DNA from: Pseudomonas fluorescens
GTDB lineage: Bacteria > Pseudomonadota > Gammaproteobacteria > Pseudomonadales > Pseudomonadaceae
DNA: 64,000 nt
NCBI RefSeq assembly: GCF_902497995.1
Contig: NZ_CABVII010000026.1
Coordinates: forward strand, 1 to 64,000
Direction: 5' to 3'
Shown here: positions 23,477 through 31,890 of the stretch, in pieces
Layout: every line of letters begins with the position of its first letter
Position numbering within the stretch: the first letter of the stretch is position 1
Translations under genes and position numbers: made by a program
Notes under the pieces: model-generated
Seen by the model: only the letters and a program-made list of their open reading frames with translations
Told to the model about the DNA's origin: nothing
Databases searched by the model: none

Positions 23477-24520
23477 TTATTTGGCAGCCCAGGAATTGAA
23501 GCGCTGCTCCAGTTGCTCGCCGTTGTCAGCCCAGAAGCTGACGTCGATCTGCACCTGGTTGGCGATGTTTTCCGGGGTGGTCGGCATGTCCTTCAGGATA
23601 TCCTTGGCCAACAGCGGTACGGCTTGAACGTTGGCCGGGCCGTAAGCGATGTTTTCCGAATAGGTCTTCTGCTGTTGCGGCTGCACCGAGAACGCGATGA
23701 ATTTTTTCGCTGCTTCAGCACGTGCCTTGTCCAGGCCTTTTGGAATGGCCCATGCGTCGAAGTCGTAGATACCGCCGTTCCACACCACTTTCAGGTTGCT
23801 TTCTTTCTGCACGGCAGCAATCCGGCCGTTGTAGGCCGAGCTCATGACCACATCACCGGAAGCGAGGTATTGCGGCGGTTGTGCGCCGGCTTCCCACCAC
23901 TGAATGCTTGGTTTGAGCTGATCAAGCTTCTTGAACGCGCGATCCTGACCATCCTTGCTGGCCAGCACTTTGTAGACGTCTTTCGGGGCAACGCCGTCGG
24001 CCATCAGCGCGAATTCCAGGGTGTACTTGGCACCTTTACGCAGGCCGCGTTTGCCCGGAAATGTCTTGGTGTCCCAGAAATCCACCCAACTGGTCGGTGC
24101 GCTTTTCAGCTTGTCGGCGTTGTAGGCCAGCACGGTCGACCACACGAAGAAGCCCACGCCGCACGGCTGGATAGCGCCTTTGACGTAGTCTTCGTTTTTG
24201 CCGAACAGCGCGGGATCGAGTTGCTCGAACATGTCTTCGTCGCAACCACGGGACAGTTCCGGCGATTCAACTTCCACCAGGTCCCAGGACACGCTCTTGG
24301 TGTCGACCATGGCCTTGATCTTGGCCATCTCGCCGTTGTACTCGCCCGCCACGATCTTGCCGTTGCCCGCCGCTTCCCACGGTGCGTAGAAGGCTTTGAC
24401 CTGCGCCGCCTTGTTCGCCCCGCCAAAGGACACCACGGTCAAGTCCGGGCCCGCCGCCATCGCGTGTGCCGCACCGATCATGCCCATGACCAAAGCGGTG
24501 AATTTCAGGGATCTCAACAT
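23477..24520 (-). CDS. agtB: Periplasmic substrate-binding protein (AgtB/PotD-like)
   Basis: A 347-residue solute-binding protein. The signal peptide is MLRSLKFTALVMGMIGAAHA with cleavage near AMA-AGP, followed by DLTVVSFGGANKAAQVKAFYAPWE, typical of the polyamine/spermidine cluster. WWEAGAQPPQYLASGDVVMSSAYNGR lies in the second lobe. It sits between the ATPase gene and the two permeases. Substrate (4-aminobutyrate/5-aminovalerate) is inferred from PAO1 synteny; polyamines are the alternative. Confidence 0.85.
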   Translation of the reverse strand: MLRSLKFTALVMGMIGAAHAMAAGPDLTVVSFGGANKAAQVKAFYAPWEAAGNGKIVAGEYNGEMAKIKAMVDTKSVSWDLVEVESPELSRGCDEDMFEQLDPALFGKNEDYVKGAIQPCGVGFFVWSTVLAYNADKLKSAPTSWVDFWDTKTFPGKRGLRKGAKYTLEFALMADGVAPKDVYKVLASKDGQDRAFKKLDQLKPSIQWWEAGAQPPQYLASGDVVMSSAYNGRIAAVQKESNLKVVWNGGIYDFDAWAIPKGLDKARAEAAKKFIAFSVQPQQQKTYSENIAYGPANVQAVPLLAKDILKDMPTTPENIANQVQIDVSFWADNGEQLEQRFNSWAAK

Positions 24521-24571
24521 TTATTGTTCTCTCCACGTGCAGGGTTGGTGTTGTTGAAGCAGGGGGGGCGA

Positions 24572-25696
24572 TCAATGCGCCTCTAGAAGCGGGTCGAGCG
24601 CGCGAACGTGTTCGACCTGCCAGCCAAGCGGTACCACGTCGCCAACCGCCAGCGCGGGGTCGAGCTCGGCAATCGGTTGTTTCACAAAAAAGTCGGTCTT
24701 GCCGCAGACTTCCAGGCGAACCCGCACGTGGTCGCCCAGATAGATGAATTCCGCCACCCTCCCCGAGAAGCGGTTGACGCAGGATTCGCTCGAACCATTG
24801 AGGCTCACGCGTTCCGGGCGAATCGACAGCGTGACGGGCTCGCCGGTCTTGCCGACGTTGACCGCCAGGGCTTCAACCTTTTCACCGCGACCGAGTTCGA
24901 CGACGCAGCGGTCGCCGGTATGGCTGTGCAAGCGGCCATTGAGACGGTTGTTCTCGCCGATGAAGTTGGCGACGAAGGTGTTTTTCGGTTCTTCATAGAG
25001 GGAGCGCGGCGGTGCGATCTGCTGGATTTCGCCCTGGTGGAACACCGCCACACGGTCGGACATGGTCAGGGCTTCGCCCTGGTCATGGGTCACGTAAACT
25101 ACCGTCACGCCCAGACGCTGGTGCAGATGCTTGATCTCCATCTGCATGTGTTCGCGCAGCTGTTTGTCCAGCGCGCCGAGGGGTTCGTCCATCAACACCA
25201 GTTGCGGTTCGAACACCAAGGCACGGGCCAGGGCCACACGCTGTTGCTGACCACCGGACAGTTGCGCCGGATAACGTTGGGCGAACAGGTCGAGCTGAAC
25301 CATGCTCAAGACGCGTTTGACCCGGTCGCTGACATCGCTCTTGTTCAAGCCGCGAACGGTCAGCGGGAACGCCAGGTTCTCGGCAACGGTCATGTGCGGG
25401 AACAACGCGTAGTTCTGGAACACCATGCCGATGTCGCGCTTGTGCGGCGGCACGTTGTTGATGGAACGCCCGGCCAGGAGGATTTCACCTGCGGTCGGTG
25501 TTTCGAAACCGGCGAGCATCATCAGGCTGGTGGTCTTGCCGGAGCCGGACGGCCCGAGCAAGGTGAGGAATTCGCCTTTGCGAATGTCCAGGTTGAGGTC
25601 TTTGACGATCAGGTTCTCGCCGTCGTAGCTCTTTTGCACTCCACGAAAGCTGACCAGAATGTCGCTGGCCCCTGCGCTTGAATCGACCTGGCTCAT
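24572..25696 (-). CDS. agtA: ABC transporter ATP-binding protein (AgtA/PotA-like)
   Basis: The 374-residue ATPase of the transporter. Walker A is GPSGSGKTTS near residue 48, the signature LSGGQQQRVALARAL near 147, Walker B LVLMDEPLGALD near 170 and the H-loop VTHDQGEA near 205. A C-terminal TOBE domain (residues 285-374) is typical of PotA-type subunits. The ATG at 25696 is chosen over a GTG two codons earlier because AAGG is well spaced. It is the first gene of the transporter run. Confidence 0.9.
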   Translation of the reverse strand: MSQVDSSAGASDILVSFRGVQKSYDGENLIVKDLNLDIRKGEFLTLLGPSGSGKTTSLMMLAGFETPTAGEILLAGRSINNVPPHKRDIGMVFQNYALFPHMTVAENLAFPLTVRGLNKSDVSDRVKRVLSMVQLDLFAQRYPAQLSGGQQQRVALARALVFEPQLVLMDEPLGALDKQLREHMQMEIKHLHQRLGVTVVYVTHDQGEALTMSDRVAVFHQGEIQQIAPPRSLYEEPKNTFVANFIGENNRLNGRLHSHTGDRCVVELGRGEKVEALAVNVGKTGEPVTLSIRPERVSLNGSSESCVNRFSGRVAEFIYLGDHVRVRLEVCGKTDFFVKQPIAELDPALAVGDVVPLGWQVEHVRALDPLLEAH

Positions 25697-25947
25697 ACCC
25701 ACACCTTTGTTGTTGATGACTGCTGTGGACTAAGCCTAGTGGACGCTGGTGACCACGCAAATCGGGGCGCAGGAGAGAATGGCCTCAGCCGGATGGAAGG
25801 CTGGGGGTAGGGATTGCCCTACAAGGATGGCGGGATTGGATAGGGGTAGCGGCAAGTTTCAAGCTGCAAACCGCAAGAACGGGCAAAAGCGGCTTGAAAT
25901 GCGTGTCGTTAATGGATATGCCCGCGTTCGGAAGAACAAACCAGATC

Positions 25948-26043
25948 CCCTGTGGGAGCGGGCTTGCTCGCGAAGACGGCGGCCCAGTCAATATTGATGT
26001 CGCCTGACACACCGCCTTCGCGAGCAAGCCCGCTCCCACAGGG
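25948..26043 (+). repeat. REPIN (copy 2 of a near-identical pair)
   Basis: Full-length arms TGTGGGAGCGGGCTTGCTCG and its inverted copy around the spacer CGGCGGCCCAGTCAATATTG etc. The spacer matches the copy at 17714-17823. The gap 25697-26072 between the ATPase and regulator genes holds this repeat and no gene. Confidence 0.9.
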
Positions 26044-26072
26044 ATGTATAGTGAACCCGTGGATGGTGTGTG

Positions 26073-26702
26073 TCAGAGGAGCTTGTGCTCCATCGCGTAC
26101 TTCACCAGTTCCGCCAACGAAGTGATGTTGAGCTTCTGCATCAGCCGCGCCTTGTGGGTGCTGATGGTCTTGCTGCTCAAGGCCAGTTGCTGGGCGATGT
26201 CGTTGACGTTGGCGCCCTGGGCCAGGCGTTCGAACACTGAGAATTCGCGCTCCGAGAGCAACGAATGCAGCGGACGCGAATCGGTCAGGCCGACTTCGAA
26301 AACCATACGATCAGCCAGGTCCGGGTCGATGTAACGCCCGCCCGCCGCGACTTTGCGAATCGCGGTCAGGAGTAGCGCCGGATCGCTGTCCTTGGTTGCG
26401 TAACCGGCGGCACCAACCTTCAACGCACGGGCGGCCATTTGCGCTTCGTCGTGCATCGACAACACCAGAATCGCCGGTGGATTGTTCAGTGCGCGAATCC
26501 GTGGAATGGCTTCCAGGCCATTGACACCGGGCATGGAGATATCCAGCAACACCACTTCGCAGGCCACATGACGCAAGGTTTCGAGCAACTGCTCGCCATT
26601 GCTCGCCTCCCCTACCACCAGCAGGTCCTTGGCCAGGCCAATCAATTGCTTGATGCCTTCGCGGACGATGGTGTGGTCTTCGGCTACCAGTACACGGATC
26701 AC
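26073..26702 (-). CDS. agtR: Response regulator, NarL/LuxR type (AgtR-like)
   Basis: A 209-residue two-component regulator. The receiver domain has the acidic pair in VLVAEDHTIVREG and the phospho-acceptor Asp in VVLLDISMPGVNGLE near residue 50. The C-terminal LuxR helix-turn-helix is LSEREFSVFERLAQGANVNDIAQQL near 145-170. The GTG at 26702 is chosen because GGAG lies 7 bases upstream; a TTG start 6 codons earlier overlaps that site. It pairs with the sensor upstream and stands next to the transporter it probably controls, as AgtSR does in PAO1. Confidence 0.85.
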   Translation of the reverse strand: MIRVLVAEDHTIVREGIKQLIGLAKDLLVVGEASNGEQLLETLRHVACEVVLLDISMPGVNGLEAIPRIRALNNPPAILVLSMHDEAQMAARALKVGAAGYATKDSDPALLLTAIRKVAAGGRYIDPDLADRMVFEVGLTDSRPLHSLLSEREFSVFERLAQGANVNDIAQQLALSSKTISTHKARLMQKLNITSLAELVKYAMEHKLL

Positions 26703-26726
26703 GTTCTTCTCCAGATTCAAGATCTA

Positions 26727-26820
26727 TCGCGGGCAAGCCCGCTCCCACAGTGATTTGAGGGGCTATCAAAATCTGTGCATTTGCATAGCCCCCTGTGGGA
26801 GCGGGCTTGCCCGCGAAGGC
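26727..26820 (+). repeat. REPIN
   Basis: Arms CGCGGGCAAGCCCGCTCCCACAG and CTGTGGGAGCGGGCTTGCCCGCG, inverted around about 45 bases, between the regulator and sensor genes. The pair would fold in the agtS-agtR transcript. Confidence 0.9.
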
Positions 26821-26844
26821 GTCAGTACAGACGCCGCAAATACT

Positions 26845-29241
26845 TCAGGCCTCACCCACCGGCACTCGCACACTCAAGGTCGTGCCTTCCCCCGGCTCAC
26901 TTTCAAGCGACAGCTGCCCACCCATGATCAACACCCGCTCGCGCATGCCGACGACACCAAAGGATGTCGACCTGCCGGTGGAGGGGACGAATCCTACGCC
27001 ATCATCACTGACCGTCAGGCACAACTCGTCGCCTTCCAGCGTCAACGTCAGTTCAACAGTATGCGCCTGGGCATGGCGCATGACATTGGTCAGCGCCTCC
27101 TGAAGAATCCGGAACAAGCCAACCGCCTTGGCATCACTGAGCACTGGCAGATTATCCGGCACCTGCACCAGGCACGGAATCTGCGTGCGCGCCTCAAAAC
27201 GGCGGGCCTGCCATTCGATGGCCGATGCAATCCCGGCATCGAGAATCGGTGGGCGCAGCGCCGTCGCCACATCACGCACCAGTTGGAACAGCTGAGCGAT
27301 CAAGCGCTTCATGCTGTTCAAGCGTTCGTTCAGACCGGGGTCGAGCTGGGCGTAGGCCAGTTCGCACATGGACGTTTCCAGCTTCAACACGGTCAACATC
27401 TGACCCAACTCGTCATGAACTTCCCGGGCGATGCGGGCCTTTTCCTCCTCCCGTACACTCTCCAGATGAGCGGACAACTCACGCAATTGCCCCCTGGAGC
27501 TGGCCAGTTCCAGCTCGATGCGCTTGCTCTCGCTGATGTCCCAGACAATGCCGTCCCAGACATAGGCACCGTCTTCGAGCCGGCGGGTAATGGCCTTGAT
27601 CTCGGCCCAGCGCTGCTCGCCCGAACGGGTGAGAATCCGTCCTTGCCACGACCAGTCACTGTCGGTGTCCAGCGCATGGTCCTGAGTCTGGTGATAGCTG
27701 GCCTTGTCGTCCGGATGCACCAGACTGCGCAGGCCTTTGTCGCGATGAGCCAGGGTGGCCGGCGAGTAACCCACCAGGCTCTCGCTGCCTTCACTGATGT
27801 AGGCAAAGTCGATCTGCCCGGTCACCGGCGCACGCTCCAGCCGGAAGACCAGCCCCGGAACATTGGCGGCGATCCCTTGCAGTCGCGCTTCGCTTTCCTG
27901 CAATGCAGCCAGGGCACGGCGGCGTTCGGTGACATCATTGAGGTAAACCACCAGGTATTCGCCGCCGCGAAAACGCAGGAAGCTCAACGAAACATCCGCT
28001 GGCAGAACGCTGCCATCGGCGCGCACACAGTTGGTCTCGAAACTTTGCGGGCCTTCTTCGCTGGCGCGGGCGCGCTTCCACAGGTTCAGCCAGCGGTCCA
28101 TGTGCAGACCCGGCTCAAAATCGATCAAAGGCCTGTCGATGATCCCGCCCGCCGGATAGCCCAACATGGTTTCGGCCGCGCGGTTGGCGTAGCGCACATG
28201 GCTGTCCCAGTTGACCCAGAGAATGCCGACGGTGCTCTGGTCGATGGAAAACTGAGTCAGGCGCAAGGCTTCTTCGCTGGCGGCACGCAGGGCAATGTCT
28301 TCCCGCGCCGCCAATAACCGTTGCTCCAGACTGTGCTGTTGCCGACGTTGCCAGAACACGATGGCCATGCTGCTCAGCATCAACACTGCCAACAACAGGC
28401 AGAGGTTTTGCCAGAAACCCGGGGATTCGGTCAGCCGCGGGTACTTGGGTTGCAGCCATTGGCTGTGCAACTGCTCCAGGTCCTTGGCCGGGATCGCCCG
28501 CAATGCGCTTTCGACGATACCGGCCAGCTCCGGCCAGTCCCGGCGCGTGGCCACACGCAGCAGTTGCGGCAGGCCAATGTCACCGACCACTACCAGAGCG
28601 GCGAACTCCGGCTCGGCGGACAGGCGCCCCAGCTGCGCTTCATCGACCACGGCGTAACTGGCTTGCTGACTCAACAACAGTTGCAGTGCCTGGCGCTCGA
28701 CCGGTACGCCTTGAAGGTTCAAATGCGGGTAATTGCCGCGCAGGTAATCGGCAGTGGCGCTGGGCATGCGCACGGCGACGCGGGTCTGGCTGTCGAGTTT
28801 TTCCAGCTCCACTGCGCCCGTGCTTTTCTGGTCACTGACCACCAACTGCGGTACCCGCATGTACGGGTCGGAAAAATGCCACAGACGCAGACCGCCAGGG
28901 GTTTGACTCAGTCCTGGAGCGATATCGATTTCACCTTCACGCGCCGCGGCTTCCAGCTGCGCAAGGTCAGGGAAATGACGCCAGCTCAACTCGACCTTGA
29001 GTGACTGGGCCAGCCATTGCATCAGCTCGACGTTAACGCCCGACAGGCGCTGCAAACGGCGATCGTATTGGGCGTAAGGTGCTTGCAGCAACAGTCCGAC
29101 GCGCAACTCGCGATGCTGAGCCAGCCATTGCTGCTGGTCCGTGGACAATGGCGTGACGTGCACTGGAGGCGCGGATGCCGCCCAGCTCATCAAGGGAAAC
29201 CACAAACAGCCGATAACCCACAGGCAGCGAAAACGCATCAT
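26845..29241 (-). CDS. agtS: Sensor histidine kinase with periplasmic SBP domain (AgtS-like)
   Basis: A 798-residue membrane kinase. Order: signal segment (residues 1-21), periplasmic type 3 solute-binding domain (HRELRVGLLLQAPYAQYDRR to about residue 265), membrane segment near 280-300 (NLCLLLAVLMLSSMAIVFW), PAS domain, PAS domain with PAC (WSWQGRILTRSGEQRWAEI), HisKA_3 dimerisation helix with His in AREVHDELGQMLTVLKLE, and a HATPase_c domain (TVSDDGVGF). It fits the NarX-like kinase class that matches LuxR-type regulators. The periplasmic domain should sense an amino-acid-like ligand, consistent with AgtS sensing transporter substrates. Two ATG codons stand together; I used the first. Confidence 0.85.
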   Translation of the reverse strand: MMRFRCLWVIGCLWFPLMSWAASAPPVHVTPLSTDQQQWLAQHRELRVGLLLQAPYAQYDRRLQRLSGVNVELMQWLAQSLKVELSWRHFPDLAQLEAAAREGEIDIAPGLSQTPGGLRLWHFSDPYMRVPQLVVSDQKSTGAVELEKLDSQTRVAVRMPSATADYLRGNYPHLNLQGVPVERQALQLLLSQQASYAVVDEAQLGRLSAEPEFAALVVVGDIGLPQLLRVATRRDWPELAGIVESALRAIPAKDLEQLHSQWLQPKYPRLTESPGFWQNLCLLLAVLMLSSMAIVFWQRRQQHSLEQRLLAAREDIALRAASEEALRLTQFSIDQSTVGILWVNWDSHVRYANRAAETMLGYPAGGIIDRPLIDFEPGLHMDRWLNLWKRARASEEGPQSFETNCVRADGSVLPADVSLSFLRFRGGEYLVVYLNDVTERRRALAALQESEARLQGIAANVPGLVFRLERAPVTGQIDFAYISEGSESLVGYSPATLAHRDKGLRSLVHPDDKASYHQTQDHALDTDSDWSWQGRILTRSGEQRWAEIKAITRRLEDGAYVWDGIVWDISESKRIELELASSRGQLRELSAHLESVREEEKARIAREVHDELGQMLTVLKLETSMCELAYAQLDPGLNERLNSMKRLIAQLFQLVRDVATALRPPILDAGIASAIEWQARRFEARTQIPCLVQVPDNLPVLSDAKAVGLFRILQEALTNVMRHAQAHTVELTLTLEGDELCLTVSDDGVGFVPSTGRSTSFGVVGMRERVLIMGGQLSLESEPGEGTTLSVRVPVGEA

Positions 29242-29314
29242 TGAAGTCTCACACACTGACAAATACTGACCAACCCATTAGGCTGCCGGAATCACTTCTG
29301 GCCTGGAATATCCG

Positions 29315-30310
29315 ATGCTCCCTGTCTACCGCCTGGCACTGTCGGCATTGTGCCTGTCGCTGATCCTGCCTTGCGCCTTTTCCGTCGAGGCAGCCGGCCC
29401 GGCCTCAAGCGCCACGGGGAACACCGCGCAAGAAAAACCGCTTGGGCGCCCGCCGTTGCCAGAGCGTAGCCAGGAAGACGCGACCGCCCTTGAGCGACAG
29501 GCCCCGGTCCAGGAACAGCAACAACTGCAAGCCGGTGCCGATACCTTTCTGGCCCTGTGGAAACCGGCCAATACCGCCAGCCCCAAGGGTGCGGTGATTA
29601 TCATCCCGGGCGCCGGCGAAACTGTTGACTGGCCGCATGCAATCGCTCCATTGCGGCGCACATTGCCGGATGCCGAGTGGAGCAGCCTGAGTATCACCTT
29701 GCCGGACCCGCAAAGCGATGCCATTGCGCCACGTATCGTTGAAATGCCGCCAACGCTCAAAGCGCCCGAGACCGGTAGCAAGGATGCCACCACTGCCGCG
29801 CCCATCGAGCAGGCCGTTGGCGGCGAAGCGGAGGTGGCGGACAAGGCGATCGTCGAAACCGGCGAGGAACAGGCCCGGGCCGACGCCGAACGAATCTTCG
29901 CTCGCATCGATTCGGCCATTGCCTACGCCGAACAGCAAAGCGCCCGCAGCATCGTTGTATTGGGTCATGGCACCGGTGCTTACTGGGCCGTGCGCTACCT
30001 GAGCGAAAAACAGCCCCCGCAGGTCGAAAAACTGGTGATGGTCGCCGCCCGGACGCCGGTAAGCGCGAAACCCGGACTGGCTGAACTCACCCCCACATTG
30101 AAACTGCCTGTTGCAGACATTTTCTATAGGGATAAGCCGATGGATCGCAACGCGGCGCTGGAACGTTTGCAGGCGAGCAAACGCTTGAAGGCTTCGGGTT
30201 TCAGCCAGGTATCGCTCAAGGCGCTGCCGGGTAACAGCAAGGCTGAGCAGGAGCAGCTGGTTCGTCGGGTTCGGGGGTGGTTGAATCCTCAGCCTGCGGC
30301 GGACAAATAG
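29315..30310 (+). CDS. DUF3530 family secreted protein
   Basis: A 331-residue protein with a signal peptide (cleavage near VEAAG, residue 27) and a DUF3530 alpha/beta-hydrolase-like core. Visible are GAVIIIPGAGETVDWP near residue 92 and a nucleophile-elbow look-alike SIVVLGHGTGAYWAVRYL near 212-230 with Thr where hydrolases carry Ser (GHGTG). Residues 150-200 are low-complexity and charged. Function is unknown; the missing Ser suggests it may not be an active hydrolase. It is divergent from agtS. Confidence 0.75.
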   Translation: MLPVYRLALSALCLSLILPCAFSVEAAGPASSATGNTAQEKPLGRPPLPERSQEDATALERQAPVQEQQQLQAGADTFLALWKPANTASPKGAVIIIPGAGETVDWPHAIAPLRRTLPDAEWSSLSITLPDPQSDAIAPRIVEMPPTLKAPETGSKDATTAAPIEQAVGGEAEVADKAIVETGEEQARADAERIFARIDSAIAYAEQQSARSIVVLGHGTGAYWAVRYLSEKQPPQVEKLVMVAARTPVSAKPGLAELTPTLKLPVADIFYRDKPMDRNAALERLQASKRLKASGFSQVSLKALPGNSKAEQEQLVRRVRGWLNPQPAADK

Positions 30311-30319
30311 ACCGAGTCG

Positions 30320-30420
30320 CCCCATTCGCGAGCAAGCCCGCTCCCACATTTGATCTTCAGTGGACACAACGTTTCCGCACGACGGAGATCAAATGTGGGA
30401 GCTGGCTTGCTCGCGAAGGC
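30320..30420 (+). repeat. REPIN
   Basis: Arms CGCGAGCAAGCCCGCTCCCACATTTGATC and GATCAAATGTGGGAGCTGGCTTGCTCGCG, inverted around about 38 bases. It lies between the convergent DUF3530 and djlA-like genes. Confidence 0.9.
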
Positions 30421-30449
30421 GGCATCTCAGACAACAAAACCTTTCCCTT

Positions 30450-31217
30450 CTAACGAAAATCCCGCCGCTCACGAATCAAGGTATAGGCGTTATGCAACTC
30501 GCGAGTCTTGTCGGTCGCCTCACGAACCTGCAACGCCGTCGCCCCGCTGCCGGCGATCTTGTCCGGATGATGGCGGCTGAGCAGGCGTCGATAAGCGCGC
30601 TTGATCTGCGTCGGCTCGCTGGTGGCGGACACGCCCAATAGGCGCAAAGCCTCCTGATAGGTCACGGCGCTGCTGACCAACGGACGTTTCTGCGGTTCAT
30701 AGTCGCTGGACAGCGCTTGCACCTGTTGCCGGGTCCAGCCCAGCCATTTACCCCACTGGGTTACCAGCTCAAGCTCACCCACACCGGCGCAGCCATCGGC
30801 CCAGATCATCCGCCAACAGGCGCGCAAGACGCCTTCGGCTGCATGGGGTTGGGCACTCAAGCGACGCAGTTGACCGCGCAACCGGTCATGTCCCGACTTG
30901 CCGCGATTGAACGCCGCAATTGCACGGCGCCGGGCCGATTCGGTCATTTCCAGCGAGCGCATCTCCTGGCGAGCCTGCTGGATGTGACCATTACCCACCC
31001 TTCCGTCGCACTTGGCCAGCCGTCCCAACAACACGAACAGCAGTTCATCGTTGCGCAGCGCCGACCGGCCACCGAGCTTTTCCCACACATCCGCCCAGCC
31101 CCGCAGTTGCAGACGCCGATCCAGCGCCTGCCCAAGCAAGGCGCCGAGCATGGCCCCCGGAATGCTGGCAATGGCATAGCCCGCTCCGGCTCCGATAAGA
31201 GTCCCTGGCCACAGCAT
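30450..31217 (-). CDS. djlA: DnaJ-like co-chaperone DjlA
   Basis: A 255-residue membrane-anchored J-protein. The N terminus (LIGAGAGYAIASIPGAMLGALLG) is a glycine-rich membrane segment with the DjlA-type dimerising pattern. A central TerB-like helical region follows, and the C-terminal J domain holds the HPD motif in SRHHPDKIAGSG near residue 222. It would stimulate DnaK at the inner membrane. It starts one base after the murU stop, so it is the third gene of amgK-murU-djlA. Confidence 0.85.
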   Translation of the reverse strand: MLWPGTLIGAGAGYAIASIPGAMLGALLGQALDRRLQLRGWADVWEKLGGRSALRNDELLFVLLGRLAKCDGRVGNGHIQQARQEMRSLEMTESARRRAIAAFNRGKSGHDRLRGQLRRLSAQPHAAEGVLRACWRMIWADGCAGVGELELVTQWGKWLGWTRQQVQALSSDYEPQKRPLVSSAVTYQEALRLLGVSATSEPTQIKRAYRRLLSRHHPDKIAGSGATALQVREATDKTRELHNAYTLIRERRDFR

Positions 31218-31218
31218 C

Positions 31219-31890
31219 TCAGCGTCTCGCTTCTATCAGAGTGTCCACTTCGGTCAGACGCTCGTGAGTGCCGACATCCACCCAGAGCCCGTTCAGGTGC
31301 TCGCCGGTCACTTGCCCGTCTGCCATGGCGGTGCGCAGCAGCGGCGCAAGCTTGAAGGCCCCTGCCGAGCAACCATCGAACAGCTGCGGGTGCAGCACCG
31401 CGATGCCGCTGTAGGTCAGGGTGGCGCAGTCCGGCTGACCGTCACGTACCTGTCCGTCGATCAGATTGAAGTCCCCGGCCCGGTGATGGGCCGGGTTGTC
31501 CGCCAGCACCAGATGCGCCAGCCCGGCAATGGGCCGATGCAACACGCTGAAGTCGTAATCGGTCCAGATATCACCGTTGACCACTAAAAAGGCCTCATCC
31601 CCCAGCAACGGCAACGCGCGAAATATTCCGCCGCCGGTTTCCAGCGGCTCACCTTCCGGCGAGTACTCAATACTCACGCCATACTGCGAGCCGTCGCCCA
31701 GGTAGTCTTCGATCTGCTGGCCGAGCCAGGCGTGATTGATCACGATCTCGGTAAAACCGGCGGCGGCCAGTGCGCGCAGGTGATACTCGATCAGTGGCAC
31801 TCCGCCGGCGCGAACCAGCGGTTTTGGCGTAGTCAGGGTCAACGGGCGCATGCGCTCGCCTTTGCCTGCTGCCAGAATCATCGCCTTCAT
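31219..31890 (-). CDS. murU: MurNAc alpha-1-phosphate uridylyltransferase
   Basis: MurU transfers UMP to MurNAc-1-phosphate, giving UDP-MurNAc in the Pseudomonas recycling bypass that is intrinsically fosfomycin tolerant. The 223-residue nucleotidyltransferase begins MKAMILAAGKGERMRPLTL, with TPKPLVRAGG at residues 23-32 and VVNGDIWTDYDF near 103. It overlaps amgK by 4 bases (ATGA), so both enzymes are co-translated. Generic sugar nucleotidyltransferase annotation is possible, but the AmgK neighbour decides the call. Confidence 0.9.
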   Translation of the reverse strand: MKAMILAAGKGERMRPLTLTTPKPLVRAGGVPLIEYHLRALAAAGFTEIVINHAWLGQQIEDYLGDGSQYGVSIEYSPEGEPLETGGGIFRALPLLGDEAFLVVNGDIWTDYDFSVLHRPIAGLAHLVLADNPAHHRAGDFNLIDGQVRDGQPDCATLTYSGIAVLHPQLFDGCSAGAFKLAPLLRTAMADGQVTGEHLNGLWVDVGTHERLTEVDTLIEARR

